Of a stretch of DNA of 24,423 bases, positions 1-7,098 are shown piece by piece (positions within the stretch are counted from its first letter, which is position 1; each line of letters begins with the position of its first letter). The notes beneath the pieces were generated by a model. That model searched no databases and was not told the DNA's origin. It saw only the letters and a list, made by a program, of their open reading frames with translations. Origin of the DNA: Actinomycetes bacterium (GTDB taxonomy: Bacteria; Actinomycetota; Actinomycetes; Streptosporangiales; Streptosporangiaceae). Position numbers and translations under genes: made by a program. The stretch covers positions 1 through 24,423 of the forward strand of contig JAOPYP010000758.1 of the NCBI GenBank assembly GCA_025964635.1. Reading direction: 5' to 3'.

Positions 1-1542
1 CAGCACCGGGTGCGCGGCGGCGGGCAGCGCCCGCTGGCCGCCGGGGACGCGGCAGGCCGCCGGCGTCACCGTGGGGTCGGCGGCGACCAGCCGGTCGTGC
101 AGGCAGCCGCGGAACTGGGTGACGATCCGGCCGGTGTAACCGGCGGGCACGCCGGCCGACACCAGGCCCGTGCGCAACTGCGGGGCGACCGCGCTGGCGG
201 CCGGCCCCGCCTGGCTGCCGAGCACCCCGAAGAAGATCACGCCGATCACCGCGATGCCGATGGAGTTGCCGACCTGGAGACCGGTGTTGAAGACCCCGGA
301 CGCCGAGCCCGCGTCCCGGTGCGGCACGCCGGCCAGCACGATGTCGGCCAGCGGGGCGATCACCGCGCCCAGGCCGAGACCCGCGGCCACCAGGCCGGGC
401 ACCAGATCCCAGGTGGTCACCCCGGCCCCGTAGCGGTGCACGGCCGCGATCAGGCCGGCCATGCCCGCGGCGATGACGAGCGCCCCGGCCATGGTCACGC
501 CGCGGCCGAACCGGGGCGCCAGCCGGGCCGCTGCGCCGGAGGAGACCAGCACCCCGGCCGAGAAGGGCAGGAACGTCAGCCCGGCGTGCAGCGGGCTGAA
601 CCCCAGGCCGAGCTGCAGGAACAGGGTGAGCACCAGCCCGAACGACGCGATCCCGAGGAAGAACGTCACGGCCACGCCCAGGCCCGCACTGAACGCGCGG
701 TCGGTGAACAGGCTGAGCGGCAGCAGCGGCGAGCCGTCCCGCCGGCTCTTGATCCGCTCGTACCAGACGAAGGCGGCGAGCACCGGCAGGCAGAGCGCCA
801 TCGACACGTACGTCCAGACCGGCCAGCCCAGCTGGCGGCCCTGGACCAGCGGGTACAGCAGGAGCAGCAGGGCCGCCGAGATCAGCCCGACGCCGACGGG
901 GTCCAGCCGGGGCGGGCGGGCCGCCCTCGACTCGCGGACCAGGACCGCGGACGCGGCGAAGGCGATCACCCCGACCGGGACGTTGATGAGGAAGATGGGC
1001 CGCCAGCCCAGCCCGAACAGGTTGTGCTGGATGAGCAGCCCGCCGAGCAGCGGCCCGCTCACCGTGCCGAGCCCCGCCGTCACGCCGAAGCCCGCCAGCG
1101 CCTTGATCCGCTCGCGGGGCGGGAAGATGACCTGGATGACCGCCAGCACCTGGGGCACCATGATCGCGCCCATCGCGCCCTGCGCGACCCGGCAGCCGAT
1201 CAGCATGCCCGGGCCGGTCGCGGCGCCGCACAGCGCGGACATGACCGTGAAGCCGGCCACCCCGATCAGGAAAAGCCGTTTGCGGCCGTACGTGTCGCCC
1301 AGCCGGCCGCCGGTGATGAGCACCAGCGCGTACGCCAGCGTGTACCCGGCCAGGGCCCACTGCACGTCCGCGTAGCTGGCGTGCAGGTCCCGCTGGATCG
1401 ACGGGATGGCGATGTTGACGATCGACACATCGAGCAGGTTCATGAACCCGGCCAGCAGCAGGATGACCAGGGTGAGCCAGCGGCGCGGGTCGGCCTGGCC
1501 GGCCGTCGCGGGTGGTGCCAGGATCTGTGCATCTGATGACAT
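1..1542 (-). CDS. DHA2/EmrB-QacA-type MFS drug exporter, C-terminus cut by window edge
   Basis: Inner-membrane multidrug efflux antiporter, probably proton driven. The reading frame runs leftward from ATG at 1542 and is still open at base 1 (514 codons), so only the C-terminal end is missing. After a short polar N-terminus the first helix reads LVILLAGFMNLLDVSIVNIA. Loop 2-3 carries MFS motif A (GGRLGDTYGRKRLF). Helix 5 carries the antiporter motif C (TAGLGTVSGPLLGG). A long hydrophilic loop lies close to the cut end, as in 14-helix DHA2 proteins, so about one helix is probably lacking. A GGAG Shine-Dalgarno lies roughly 8 bases before the ATG. The gene is divergent from a marR-type regulator and shares a 105-bp intergenic region with it, a standard layout for a regulator controlling its exporter. 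The substrate cannot be read from the sequence. Confidence 0.9.
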   Translation of the reverse strand, partial: MSSDAQILAPPATAGQADPRRWLTLVILLLAGFMNLLDVSIVNIAIPSIQRDLHASYADVQWALAGYTLAYALVLITGGRLGDTYGRKRLFLIGVAGFTVMSALCGAATGPGMLIGCRVAQGAMGAIMVPQVLAVIQVIFPPRERIKALAGFGVTAGLGTVSGPLLGGLLIQHNLFGLGWRPIFLINVPVGVIAFAASAVLVRESRAARPPRLDPVGVGLISAALLLLLYPLVQGRQLGWPVWTYVSMALCLPVLAAFVWYERIKSRRDGSPLLPLSLFTDRAFSAGLGVAVTFFLGIASFGLVLTLFLQLGLGFSPLHAGLTFLPFSAGVLVSSGAAARLAPRFGRGVTMAGALVIAAGMAGLIAAVHRYGAGVTTWDLVPGLVAAGLGLGAVIAPLADIVLAGVPHRDAGSASGVFNTGLQVGNSIGIAVIGVIFFGVLGSQAGPAASAVAPQLRTGLVSAGVPAGYTGRIVTQFRGCLHDRLVAADPTVTPAACRVPGGQRALPAAAHPVL

Positions 1543-1592
1543 GATCAGTCTCCGCCTCGACAGGAGGGTCGGTCCGAATTACTGACACGAAG

Positions 1593-1622
1593 TTAGCATC
1601 TAGGAATGCTATCGTCTAGGCT
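1593..1622 (+). promoter_or_regulatory. Putative marR promoter
   Basis: A -35-like TTAGCA (1593-1598) and a -10-like TAGGCT (1617-1622) are separated by 18 bp, followed by AGGAGAG at 1634-1640 and the marR ATG at 1648. On the opposite strand, TAGACG (1618-1613) and TAACTT (1595-1590) with a 17-bp spacer could serve the exporter. Both assignments are by eye. Confidence 0.4.
1594..1611. promoter_or_regulatory. Operator-like palindrome for the MarR regulator
   Basis: TAGCAT (1594-1599) and its exact reverse complement ATGCTA (1606-1611) flank a 6-bp spacer. The 18-bp span suits a MarR dimer. It overlaps the putative -35 of marR and sits between the putative -35 and -10 of the exporter, so one bound dimer could repress both. 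CTAGG recurs at 1600-1604 and 1616-1620, leaving room for a second half-site. Binding is inferred. Confidence 0.55.
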
Positions 1623-1647
1623 ACTTAGATAATAGGAGAGTTGAAGT

Positions 1648-2214
1648 ATGTCTCAGGATGCTGGCGCAGACCCGGGCGACCGCGCCTGGAATCTGCCCTG
1701 GGCCGAGCCGTTCGGCACCGGGGAGCCCGAGCGGGCCGAACTGGCCACCGCCTTCGGCGCCGCCATCCGGAAGACCAGCTCCCTGATGCAGCTCATGAGC
1801 CAGGCCGCCGCCGACCGGATCGGCATCAATGCGACCGACCTGAACTGCCTGAACATCCTGAGCTTCAGCGGCCAGATGACGGCCGGTGAACTGGCCCGGG
1901 CGACCGGGCTGACCACGGCGTCGATCACCGGGGTGGTGGACCGGCTAGAGCAAGCCGGCTACGTCCGGCGTGAGCGCGACCCGCGCGACCGGCGCCGGGT
2001 GGTCATCCGCCTGGTGCTGGAGACTGCCCTGCGCGACGTGGCCGCGGTGTTCCTGCCGATGATGCGCGACTGGCAGCAGATGGCGGCCCGCTACAGCGAC
2101 GACGAGTTGCGGCTGATCGTGGATTTCTACGACCGGATGGAGCAGGTCCTGCGGGGGCACCTGACCCGGCTCCGCGAGGCCGCCCAGGACCCCGGCGGAG
2201 GTCCGCCCGCCTGA
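1648..2214 (+). CDS. MarR-family transcriptional regulator
   Basis: A 188-residue winged helix-turn-helix repressor that probably controls the divergent exporter. The N-terminal ~35 residues are acidic and family-variable. Helices around residues 35-70 lead into the recognition region AGELARATGLTTASITGVVD. The wing shows the typical MarR signature RRERDPRDRRRVVIRL near residues 110-125. A C-terminal dimerisation helix follows, then a Gly/Pro-rich tail. AGGAGAG at 1634-1640 is a good ribosome site for the ATG at 1648. MarR proteins are usually released from DNA by small phenolic or drug-like ligands. The ligand here is unknown. Family assignment is firm; the regulatory target is inferred from position. 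Confidence 0.9.
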   Translation: MSQDAGADPGDRAWNLPWAEPFGTGEPERAELATAFGAAIRKTSSLMQLMSQAAADRIGINATDLNCLNILSFSGQMTAGELARATGLTTASITGVVDRLEQAGYVRRERDPRDRRRVVIRLVLETALRDVAAVFLPMMRDWQQMAARYSDDELRLIVDFYDRMEQVLRGHLTRLREAAQDPGGGPPA

Positions 2215-2248
2215 GACCCCGCTGCCCTAGATCCCGGCTGACAGGAAA

Positions 2249-2285
2249 GCGCCCCTGGTCCCGGGGGGGAGGGGTCCAGGGGCGC
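2249..2285 (+). terminator. Hairpin downstream of marR, terminator-like
   Basis: GCGCCCCTGG (2249-2258) and its exact complement CCAGGGGCGC (2276-2285) form a 10-bp stem starting 34 bases after the marR stop. The 17-base loop contains CCGGGGGGGAG. There is no U-tract, as is common for actinobacterial terminators. Confidence 0.55.
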
Positions 2286-2302
2286 CGTGGCTCGATGGGC
2301 AG

Positions 2303-2363
2303 GCACTCGCCCTGGCTGCACGTTAACCGAGTGCGCGGGCCCGCGGGGCGGATTCCCGCACTC
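2303..2363 (+). other. Two mutually exclusive hairpins in non-coding DNA
   Basis: GCACTCG (2303-2309) can pair with CGAGTGC (2328-2334). The overlapping GAGTGCG (2329-2335) can instead pair with CGCACTC (2357-2363). The shared middle segment makes the two stems alternatives, a geometry seen in attenuators and riboswitches. No known riboswitch class is recognised, and the region could simply be GC-rich chance pairing. It sits between two terminator-like hairpins, about 280 bases before the HD-domain gene. Confidence 0.25.
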
Positions 2364-2400
2364 ACGCCCGGGTCCGGTGTCGCTCCCGGGGACAAAGACA

Positions 2401-2434
2401 CCCGCTCTGGCCAGGCAAGCCTGGCCAGAGCGGG
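2401..2434. terminator. Very strong 16-bp perfect hairpin
   Basis: CCCGCTCTGGCCAGGC (2401-2416) and GCCTGGCCAGAGCGGG (2419-2434) are perfect complements separated by AA. On the minus strand the stem is followed by the T-rich TGTCTTTGTC, so it may stop leftward transcripts. On the plus strand it is followed by CTTGATGAG. The surrounding region 2215-2641 otherwise holds no convincing gene. Confidence 0.5.
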
Positions 2435-2641
2435 CTTGATGAGCCGGTCCCCCGTATCATCTGTTGGGTCCCCCACAGACATGATCGCACGCCCGGCCGC
2501 CGCACCTCCGGCGGGGGCACGGCGAGTCGGCCAGCGATCCGCCGGACGGGCAGGCCGCGGGGCGGCCCCGGGCCCGGGCCCGCGCGCCATGGGGCGGAAT
2601 ATGGCGCGACAGCACCCGGTGTCTCCTGATCGAATGGGCCC

Positions 2642-3253
2642 ATGGAATCCGCCGGGCCCGGGGGGCCGCTGGGCCGCCAGATCCGCTTCCTGCGCGAAGC
2701 CGACCAGCTGAAAGGAGTGCTCAGGCAGAGCAGCATCCTGGATGGCAGCCGGAAAGAGAACTCCGCCGAGCACTCGTGGCACCTGGCCCTGATGGCCCAG
2801 GTGCTGGGCGGCTGCGCGCCGCCCGGCACCGACCTGAACCGGGTCACCGCGATGCTGCTCATCCATGATCTGGTCGAGATCGACGCGGGCGACCTGTTCG
2901 TGTACGCCGATGCGACGGCGCAGGCCCGGCAGGACGCGGCCGAGCACGCCGCCGCGGATCGCATCTTCGCCCTCCTGCCGCCGGACCAGGGGCGCGAGTT
3001 GCGTGCCCTGTGGGACGAGTTCGAGGAGCGCCGCACCCCGGAGGCCAGGTTCGCCCGGGCCCTGGACCGGCTCCAGCCGGTGCTGGCCAACTATTACCTG
3101 GGTGGCGGCACCTGGCAGGCCCACGCGGTCCGGGCCGGCCAGGTGCTGGACAAGGTGGCGCTGATCGCGGACGGCTCCGCCGTCCTGGGGGACTTCGCGC
3201 GGGAACTCGTCGACTCCGCGGTCCGCCAGGGATTCCTCAGCCCAGGCGAGTGA
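2642..3253 (+). CDS. HD-domain metal-dependent phosphohydrolase, HDDC2/YfbR-like
   Basis: A 203-residue soluble protein of the HD superfamily closest to the HDDC2/YfbR group, which includes 5'-deoxynucleotidases. The metal-binding pattern is present: SAEHSWHLA supplies the first His, LLIHDLVEIDAGD supplies the His-Asp doublet with the following E/D, and a later Asp in ALDRLQPVLANY completes the set. Length matches the family. The ATG at 2642 is the first start after an in-frame TGA at 2627-2629, so translation cannot begin further upstream, yet no clear Shine-Dalgarno precedes it. The gene ends 17 bases short of the convergent glycosyltransferase gene. Substrate preference (dNMP or other phosphomonoester) cannot be decided from sequence. 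Confidence 0.85.
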   Translation: MESAGPGGPLGRQIRFLREADQLKGVLRQSSILDGSRKENSAEHSWHLALMAQVLGGCAPPGTDLNRVTAMLLIHDLVEIDAGDLFVYADATAQARQDAAEHAAADRIFALLPPDQGRELRALWDEFEERRTPEARFARALDRLQPVLANYYLGGGTWQAHAVRAGQVLDKVALIADGSAVLGDFARELVDSAVRQGFLSPGE

Positions 3254-3273
3254 GCCCCCGGGGTCCCGGCTCA
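3251..3273. terminator. Palindrome built from two convergent stop codons
   Basis: TGAGCC (3251-3256) contains the HD-gene stop. Its complement GGCTCA (3268-3273) contains the glycosyltransferase stop on the other strand. They enclose an 11-base GC-rich loop, giving a short symmetrical hairpin that could work in both directions. The stem is only 6 bp and has no T-tract. Confidence 0.3.
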
Positions 3274-4557
3274 GCGCCGCGCGGCGCTCTCGATGACGTC
3301 GGCGGCGTGGCGCAGGCCCTGGCGGCCCTGGATCACGCGGGCGGTGCGCTCCAGCCGACCCCGCAGCGCGGTATCGCCGAGCAGCCGGGCGAGCGCGCCG
3401 TGCAGCTGGGCGTCGGTGAAGCGGTAGGTGTCCAGGCGGATGCCCAGCCCGAGCTCGTCGACCCGCTGGGCGTTGTCGTGCTGGTCCCAGAACAGCGGCA
3501 GGACGATCATGGGCTTGCCGAAGTGCAGGCACTCGGTGGTGGTGTTGTTGCCGCCGTGCGTGATCACCAGGTCGGCGCGCGGGATGACCGAGGTCTGCGG
3601 CAGGAACTCCGCGCCGTGCATGTTCGGGGCCAGCTCCAGCTCCTCGTGGAGCGGCCCCTTGGACACGATGTAGCGGTGCGGGGTGGCGGCGAGGCCATCG
3701 ATGACCCGCCGCATCAGGTCCACGTCGGCCGACCCGAGCGAGCCGAGCGAGAAGTAGATCAGCGCCCCGTCGCCGGAGGCCAGCGGCTCGGGCAGGCTGA
3801 ACGGCTCGTCGGTTTCCCGGACCGAGGAATCCAGCCGGTGCCAGCCAGGCCCGAGCGGCCGGGACCGCTGGTAATCGGCGGCTTCGGGATACACGTAGAG
3901 GTTGACCTGCCCGGAGTGGATGAACTCCAGGTCCGGCAGGGGCGGCGCGCCCTGCCCGGTGACCCAGTCACTGAACTCCGCCCACAGCGCCCGGTGCACC
4001 CGGTCGTACTCGGCACGGAACTCCGGCCACTGAGCCTGGTCCCCGGCCGGGTAGCCGGAGAACGCGGGCGGCAGCGCCGGGTCGGCGATCTCCAGCGGGT
4101 TGCAGGAGACGATCCTGACGAACGGCACGCCGGCGGTCAGCAGTGCGGGGAAGGAGATCACGTTGTCTTCCACGATCACGTCCGGGCGAGTGCGCGCCAC
4201 GATCTCGGCCAACTGCTCCTGGCAGTACCGCGCGCCACTGATGAGCTCCGCCCAGACCGGCTTGATCCAGGTGTCCAGCTGCTCGATGGTCGGCTTGCGG
4301 AATTCCGGCGCGGTGCTCGCGATGAACTCCTTCCAGAACGCCCCGGCGTCCTGCTCGCCCTGATCCGCGGGCGGGGACAGGTCGACCAGGTTCTCCTCGA
4401 ACCCGAGCGGCTCCAGCCGGCCCTTCCACGAGGCTTCGGCGGCGAATCCCACGCGGTGCCCGCGGCGGCGGAGCACGTCGCCGATGCCGATGCAGTTGTT
4501 GGTCGGCCCGAACGCGCTTTCCGGCATGAACAGGAAGGTCAGTGGCCTGCCGGGCAT
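3271..4557 (-). CDS. GT1-type (MGT/UGT-like) glycosyltransferase
   Basis: A 428-residue GT-B fold glycosyltransferase resembling macrolide/MGT and UDP-glucuronosyltransferase-like enzymes that glycosylate small hydrophobic acceptors. The N-terminal acceptor domain begins FLFMPESAFGPTNNCIGIGD, followed by RGHRVGFAAEASW. The interdomain strand ALIYFSLGSLGS opens the nucleotide-sugar domain, and the donor-binding segment THGGNNTTTECLHFGKP continues into MIVLPLFWDQHDNAQRV, with the usual D/Q that contacts the sugar. Neither a signal peptide nor a membrane helix is evident, so it is cytosolic. GGGAG lies about 6 bases before the ATG at 4557. It is the last gene of a leftward run behind a small protein gene (32-bp gap) and an ABC ATPase. 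Acceptor and donor are unknown. Antibiotic or lipid glycosylation are both possible. Confidence 0.88.
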   Translation of the reverse strand: MPGRPLTFLFMPESAFGPTNNCIGIGDVLRRRGHRVGFAAEASWKGRLEPLGFEENLVDLSPPADQGEQDAGAFWKEFIASTAPEFRKPTIEQLDTWIKPVWAELISGARYCQEQLAEIVARTRPDVIVEDNVISFPALLTAGVPFVRIVSCNPLEIADPALPPAFSGYPAGDQAQWPEFRAEYDRVHRALWAEFSDWVTGQGAPPLPDLEFIHSGQVNLYVYPEAADYQRSRPLGPGWHRLDSSVRETDEPFSLPEPLASGDGALIYFSLGSLGSADVDLMRRVIDGLAATPHRYIVSKGPLHEELELAPNMHGAEFLPQTSVIPRADLVITHGGNNTTTECLHFGKPMIVLPLFWDQHDNAQRVDELGLGIRLDTYRFTDAQLHGALARLLGDTALRGRLERTARVIQGRQGLRHAADVIESAARR

Positions 4558-4589
4558 GTCTGCTCCCTGGGGGGACGGCGATGGGCCGG

Positions 4590-4862
4590 TCAGGCCAGTA
4601 TGTCCGGGCCGGCCGCCCCGCCGCCGGTATCCCGGCCGGGTGTGCCCTTGTCCGCCGCGGGGTGCTCGACCAGGGCCAGCACCCGGTTGGCCATGAACCG
4701 GGCGGTGCGCACCACCGTGCCGCCCCGGGTGATCTCCTGGACCTCCACGATGCCGCGCCCGGTGACCACCTCGACGCGGCGTCCGGCCCGGGTCGCGGTC
4801 ACCTCGTACGTCCGTGAGGTCCCGCCGGCGTCGATGACGATCTCGACCCGGTCCCCTTTCAC
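4590..4862 (-). CDS. Small protein of unknown function
   Basis: I do not recognise a named domain. From GTG at 4862 the product is about 90 residues: an acidic/basic beta-rich start (KGDRVEIVIDAGGTSRTYEV), a central stretch GRGIVEVQEITRGGTVVRTA, then RFMANRVLALVEHPA and a Gly/Pro-rich tail. There are no Cys residues and no membrane segment. The frame also reaches GTG at 4907, which would add 15 residues (MRGVQNWHERPAGHA). I prefer 4862 because its GTG overlaps the TGA of an upstream mini-ORF as GTGA, while the extra residues look non-conserved in character. It sits 52 bp (from the 4907 frame) behind the ABC ATPase and 32 bp ahead of the glycosyltransferase on the same strand. From memory, similar small proteins occur beside serB in other actinobacteria; I could not check this. 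Confidence 0.65.
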   Translation of the reverse strand: MKGDRVEIVIDAGGTSRTYEVTATRAGRRVEVVTGRGIVEVQEITRGGTVVRTARFMANRVLALVEHPAADKGTPGRDTGGGAAGPDILA

Positions 4863-4885
4863 GGCGTGACCCGCTGGGCGCTCAT
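4859..4885 (-). other. Possible leaderless mini-ORF coupled to the small gene
   Basis: ATG at 4885 opens an 8-codon frame (MSAQRVTP) whose TGA at 4861-4859 overlaps the GTG at 4862-4860. A -10-like TACAAA (4897-4892) stands exactly 6 bases before the ATG, the spacing seen at other probable leaderless starts in this window. It may be a coupled upstream ORF or chance. Confidence 0.3.
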
Positions 4886-4959
4886 GCCAGTTTTGTACCC
4901 CTCGCACCCCCAGCCGACTCCCCGCTCATCAGCCACCCGGGGCCGGGCCAGCGGCTGGC

Positions 4960-5748
4960 TTAGCGGACGGCCCGGGCCGTCCAGCGCGATCCGTGCCGCT
5001 CGACGATCAGCGGGAGCCCGAAGCACTTGGACAGGTTCGGCTCGGTGAGCACCTCCGAGACCGCCCCCGCGGCCAGGACCGAGCCCCGGCGCAGCAGCAT
5101 CGCGTGGGTAAAGTCCTCCGGCACTTCCTCGACGTGGTGGGTGACCATCGCCATCGTGGGGGCCAGCGGGTCACGGGCCAGCATGGCGATCCGCTGCAGC
5201 AGGTCTTCGCGGCCGCCGAGGTCGAGCCCGGCGGCGGGCTCGTCCAGGAGCAGCAGCTCAGGGTCGGGCATCATCGCGCGGGCGATCTGTACCCGCTTGC
5301 GCTCCCCCTCGGACAGGGTAGTGAACCGGCGCCTGATCAGGTGCGCGCAGCCGAGCGCGTCCAGGAGCTCCACGGCCCGGGTCACGTCGGAGGACTCGTA
5401 GTCCTCCTTCCACCGGCCCACGATCGCGTAGGAGGCCGTCAGCACCAGGTCGATCACTTTCTCAGCCGGCGGTACCCGGTCCGCGAGCGAGGCGCTGGCC
5501 AGCCCGATCCGGGGCCGCAGCTCGAAGACGTCGGTCTCGCCGAGCCGGCTGCCCAGGATCTCGGCACTGCCCTCGGACGGGAACAACTGGCAGGCGACGA
5601 CCTGCAGCAGCGTGGTCTTCCCGGCTCCGTTGGGGCCGATGATGACCCACCGCTCGTCGTCGTGGACGGTCCAGTCCACGTCGCGCAGCAGCATGGATCC
5701 GCCGCGCCGGACGCCGGCACCGCGCAGCCGCACCACCTCGTCGGACAT
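4960..5748 (-). CDS. ABC transporter-type ATP-binding protein
   Basis: A 262-residue stand-alone ABC ATPase. Walker A is GPNGAGKTT at residues 38-46, the signature is LSEGERKRV from residue 145, Walker B is LLLLDEPAAGLD near 165-176, and the switch His is in MVTHHVEE at about 204. All catalytic elements are intact. No permease gene lies next to it, so the partner is encoded elsewhere or it acts without one. The closest E. coli-type relatives in shape are ModF/YlmA-like ATPases, though the family match cannot be fixed by eye. GGAGGGAG lies about 5 bases before the ATG at 5748. It is the first gene of the leftward run toward the glycosyltransferase and is divergent from serB across 108 bp. Confidence 0.88.
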   Translation of the reverse strand: MSDEVVRLRGAGVRRGGSMLLRDVDWTVHDDERWVIIGPNGAGKTTLLQVVACQLFPSEGSAEILGSRLGETDVFELRPRIGLASASLADRVPPAEKVIDLVLTASYAIVGRWKEDYESSDVTRAVELLDALGCAHLIRRRFTTLSEGERKRVQIARAMMPDPELLLLDEPAAGLDLGGREDLLQRIAMLARDPLAPTMAMVTHHVEEVPEDFTHAMLLRRGSVLAAGAVSEVLTEPNLSKCFGLPLIVERHGSRWTARAVR

Positions 5749-5841
5749 CCAGCTCCCTCCGCCGCCGCACCGTGTGAGTCTGAACTTACGTCATGCCGGG
5801 GCGGCCAGCCCAACCGTGCGCACCCGCCACTCCGGCCCGGG

Positions 5842-5847
5842 TAGCGT
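5842..5847 (+). promoter_or_regulatory. Putative -10 of serB, near-leaderless
   Basis: TAGCGT fits the actinobacterial TANNNT -10 pattern and ends 9 bases before the serB ATG at 5857. There is no purine-rich ribosome site in between, so the transcript would have almost no leader. No convincing -35 is visible. Confidence 0.35.
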
Positions 5848-5856
5848 GGGGCAGCG

Positions 5857-7098
5857 ATGGACGCCGCGCAGCACACCCTTCTTGTCACCCTGACCGGCCG
5901 GGACAGACCCGGGGTGACCTCACGCCTGTTCTCGGCGCTGGCCAGCCACGAGCTCAGCGTGCTCGACATCGAGCAGGTGGTGATCCGGGGCCGCCTGGTG
6001 CTCGGTGCCCTGCTGGGCTGCCCCCCCGATCCCGACCTGACCGCGATCCACCGGGCGGTCCGGGCCCTGGCCGCCGATCTGGGGCTGGAGGCGGAGATCA
6101 CGATGGGCTCCGGGGAGCCAGCCCGGCGGCGCGGCCAGCTGCACGTCACCGTCCTGGGCAGCCCCCTGACCCCGGCGGCGGTAGCCGCCATCGCCGGCCG
6201 GATCGCCGCCAGCGGCGCCAACATCGACCGCATCGACCGGCTCGCGCACCAGCCGGTGACCTGCATCGACTTCGACGTGTCCGGCGCCGATCCGGAATCA
6301 CTGCGGGTGGCCCTGGCCCGGGAGGCGACCCAGCAGGGGGTCGACGTGGCCGTGCAGCGGGGCGGGCTGCACCGGCGGGCGATGCGCCTGGTCGTGATGG
6401 ATGTGGACTCCACGCTGATCGCGGCCGAGGTGATCGACCTGCTGGCCGCGCACGCGGGCTGCGCCGGGCAGATGGCCAAGCTCACCGAGGCGACGATGCG
6501 CGGGGAGCTGGACTTCGCCACCTCCCTCCGGGAGCGGGTGAGCATGCTCGCCGGGCTGGAGGAGTCCGTGCTCGATGAGGTGCGGGGCGAGCTGCGGCTC
6601 GCCCCGGGCGCCCGGACCCTGATCCGGACGCTGCGCCGGCTCGGCTACCGGTGCGGGATCGTAAGCGGCGGCTTCAGCCAGATCACTGACCCGCTGGCCG
6701 CTGAGCTCGGCATCGACTACGCCGCGGCCAACACGCTGGAGGTCAGCGGCGGCAAGCTGACCGGGAAGCTGGCCGGGCCCATCATCGACCGCGCCGGGAA
6801 GGCCGACGCGCTGCGCCGCTTCGCGGCGCAGGCGGGCGTGGCGGTCAGCCAGGCGGTGGCGGTCGGCGACGGGGCCAACGACCTGGACATGATCGCGGCG
6901 GCCGGGCTCGGGGTGGCGTTCAACGCCCGGCAGGTGGTCCGCGACGCCGCGGACGCGTCGGTCAGCGTTCCCTACCTCGACACGGTGCTGTACCTGCTGG
7001 GCGTCTCCCGCGACGACGTGGAGGACGCGGAAGAAGGCGATCTCGCCGCGAGGCGTCAGGCCAGCGGGACCACGGAACCGCCCTTGGGAGTCCAGTAG
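5857..7098 (+). CDS. serB: Phosphoserine phosphatase with tandem ACT domains
   Basis: Last enzyme of phosphoserine-pathway serine synthesis, releasing serine and phosphate. At 413 residues it matches the long actinobacterial SerB form. An N-terminal ACT domain begins LLVTLTGRDRPGVTSRLFSA (residues ~8-27) and a second ACT-like domain starts near residue 95. The HAD catalytic domain follows: MDVDSTLI (nucleophile Asp182, acid Asp184), VSGGF (Ser270), Lys315 in DRAGKAD, and GDGANDLDM (Asp338, Asp342). All four HAD motifs are intact. ACT domains in this family usually give serine feedback control. The 3' end overlaps the convergent sixA gene by 43 bp. The start at 5857 has no Shine-Dalgarno but a -10-like TAGCGT just upstream. 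Confidence 0.95.
   Translation: MDAAQHTLLVTLTGRDRPGVTSRLFSALASHELSVLDIEQVVIRGRLVLGALLGCPPDPDLTAIHRAVRALAADLGLEAEITMGSGEPARRRGQLHVTVLGSPLTPAAVAAIAGRIAASGANIDRIDRLAHQPVTCIDFDVSGADPESLRVALAREATQQGVDVAVQRGGLHRRAMRLVVMDVDSTLIAAEVIDLLAAHAGCAGQMAKLTEATMRGELDFATSLRERVSMLAGLEESVLDEVRGELRLAPGARTLIRTLRRLGYRCGIVSGGFSQITDPLAAELGIDYAAANTLEVSGGKLTGKLAGPIIDRAGKADALRRFAAQAGVAVSQAVAVGDGANDLDMIAAAGLGVAFNARQVVRDAADASVSVPYLDTVLYLLGVSRDDVEDAEEGDLAARRQASGTTEPPLGVQ

Noticed and set aside
10..1536. Long plus-strand open frame across the exporter gene
   Set aside because: It is antisense to a clear MFS protein and has the Arg/Gly/Pro composition of GC-rich shadow frames, with no motif.
2291..2363. tRNA-like fold in the gap after marR
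   Set aside because: There is no T-loop GTTCGA consensus or acceptor-stem closure; the pairing is better described as alternative hairpins.
2003..3532. Long minus-strand frame covering marR end, the gap and the HD gene
   Set aside because: Low-complexity shadow of several genes and non-coding DNA; no family signature.
3271..4557. Secondary-metabolite gene cluster based on the glycosyltransferase
   Set aside because: No polyketide, peptide or sugar-biosynthesis genes are adjacent; neighbours are housekeeping genes.
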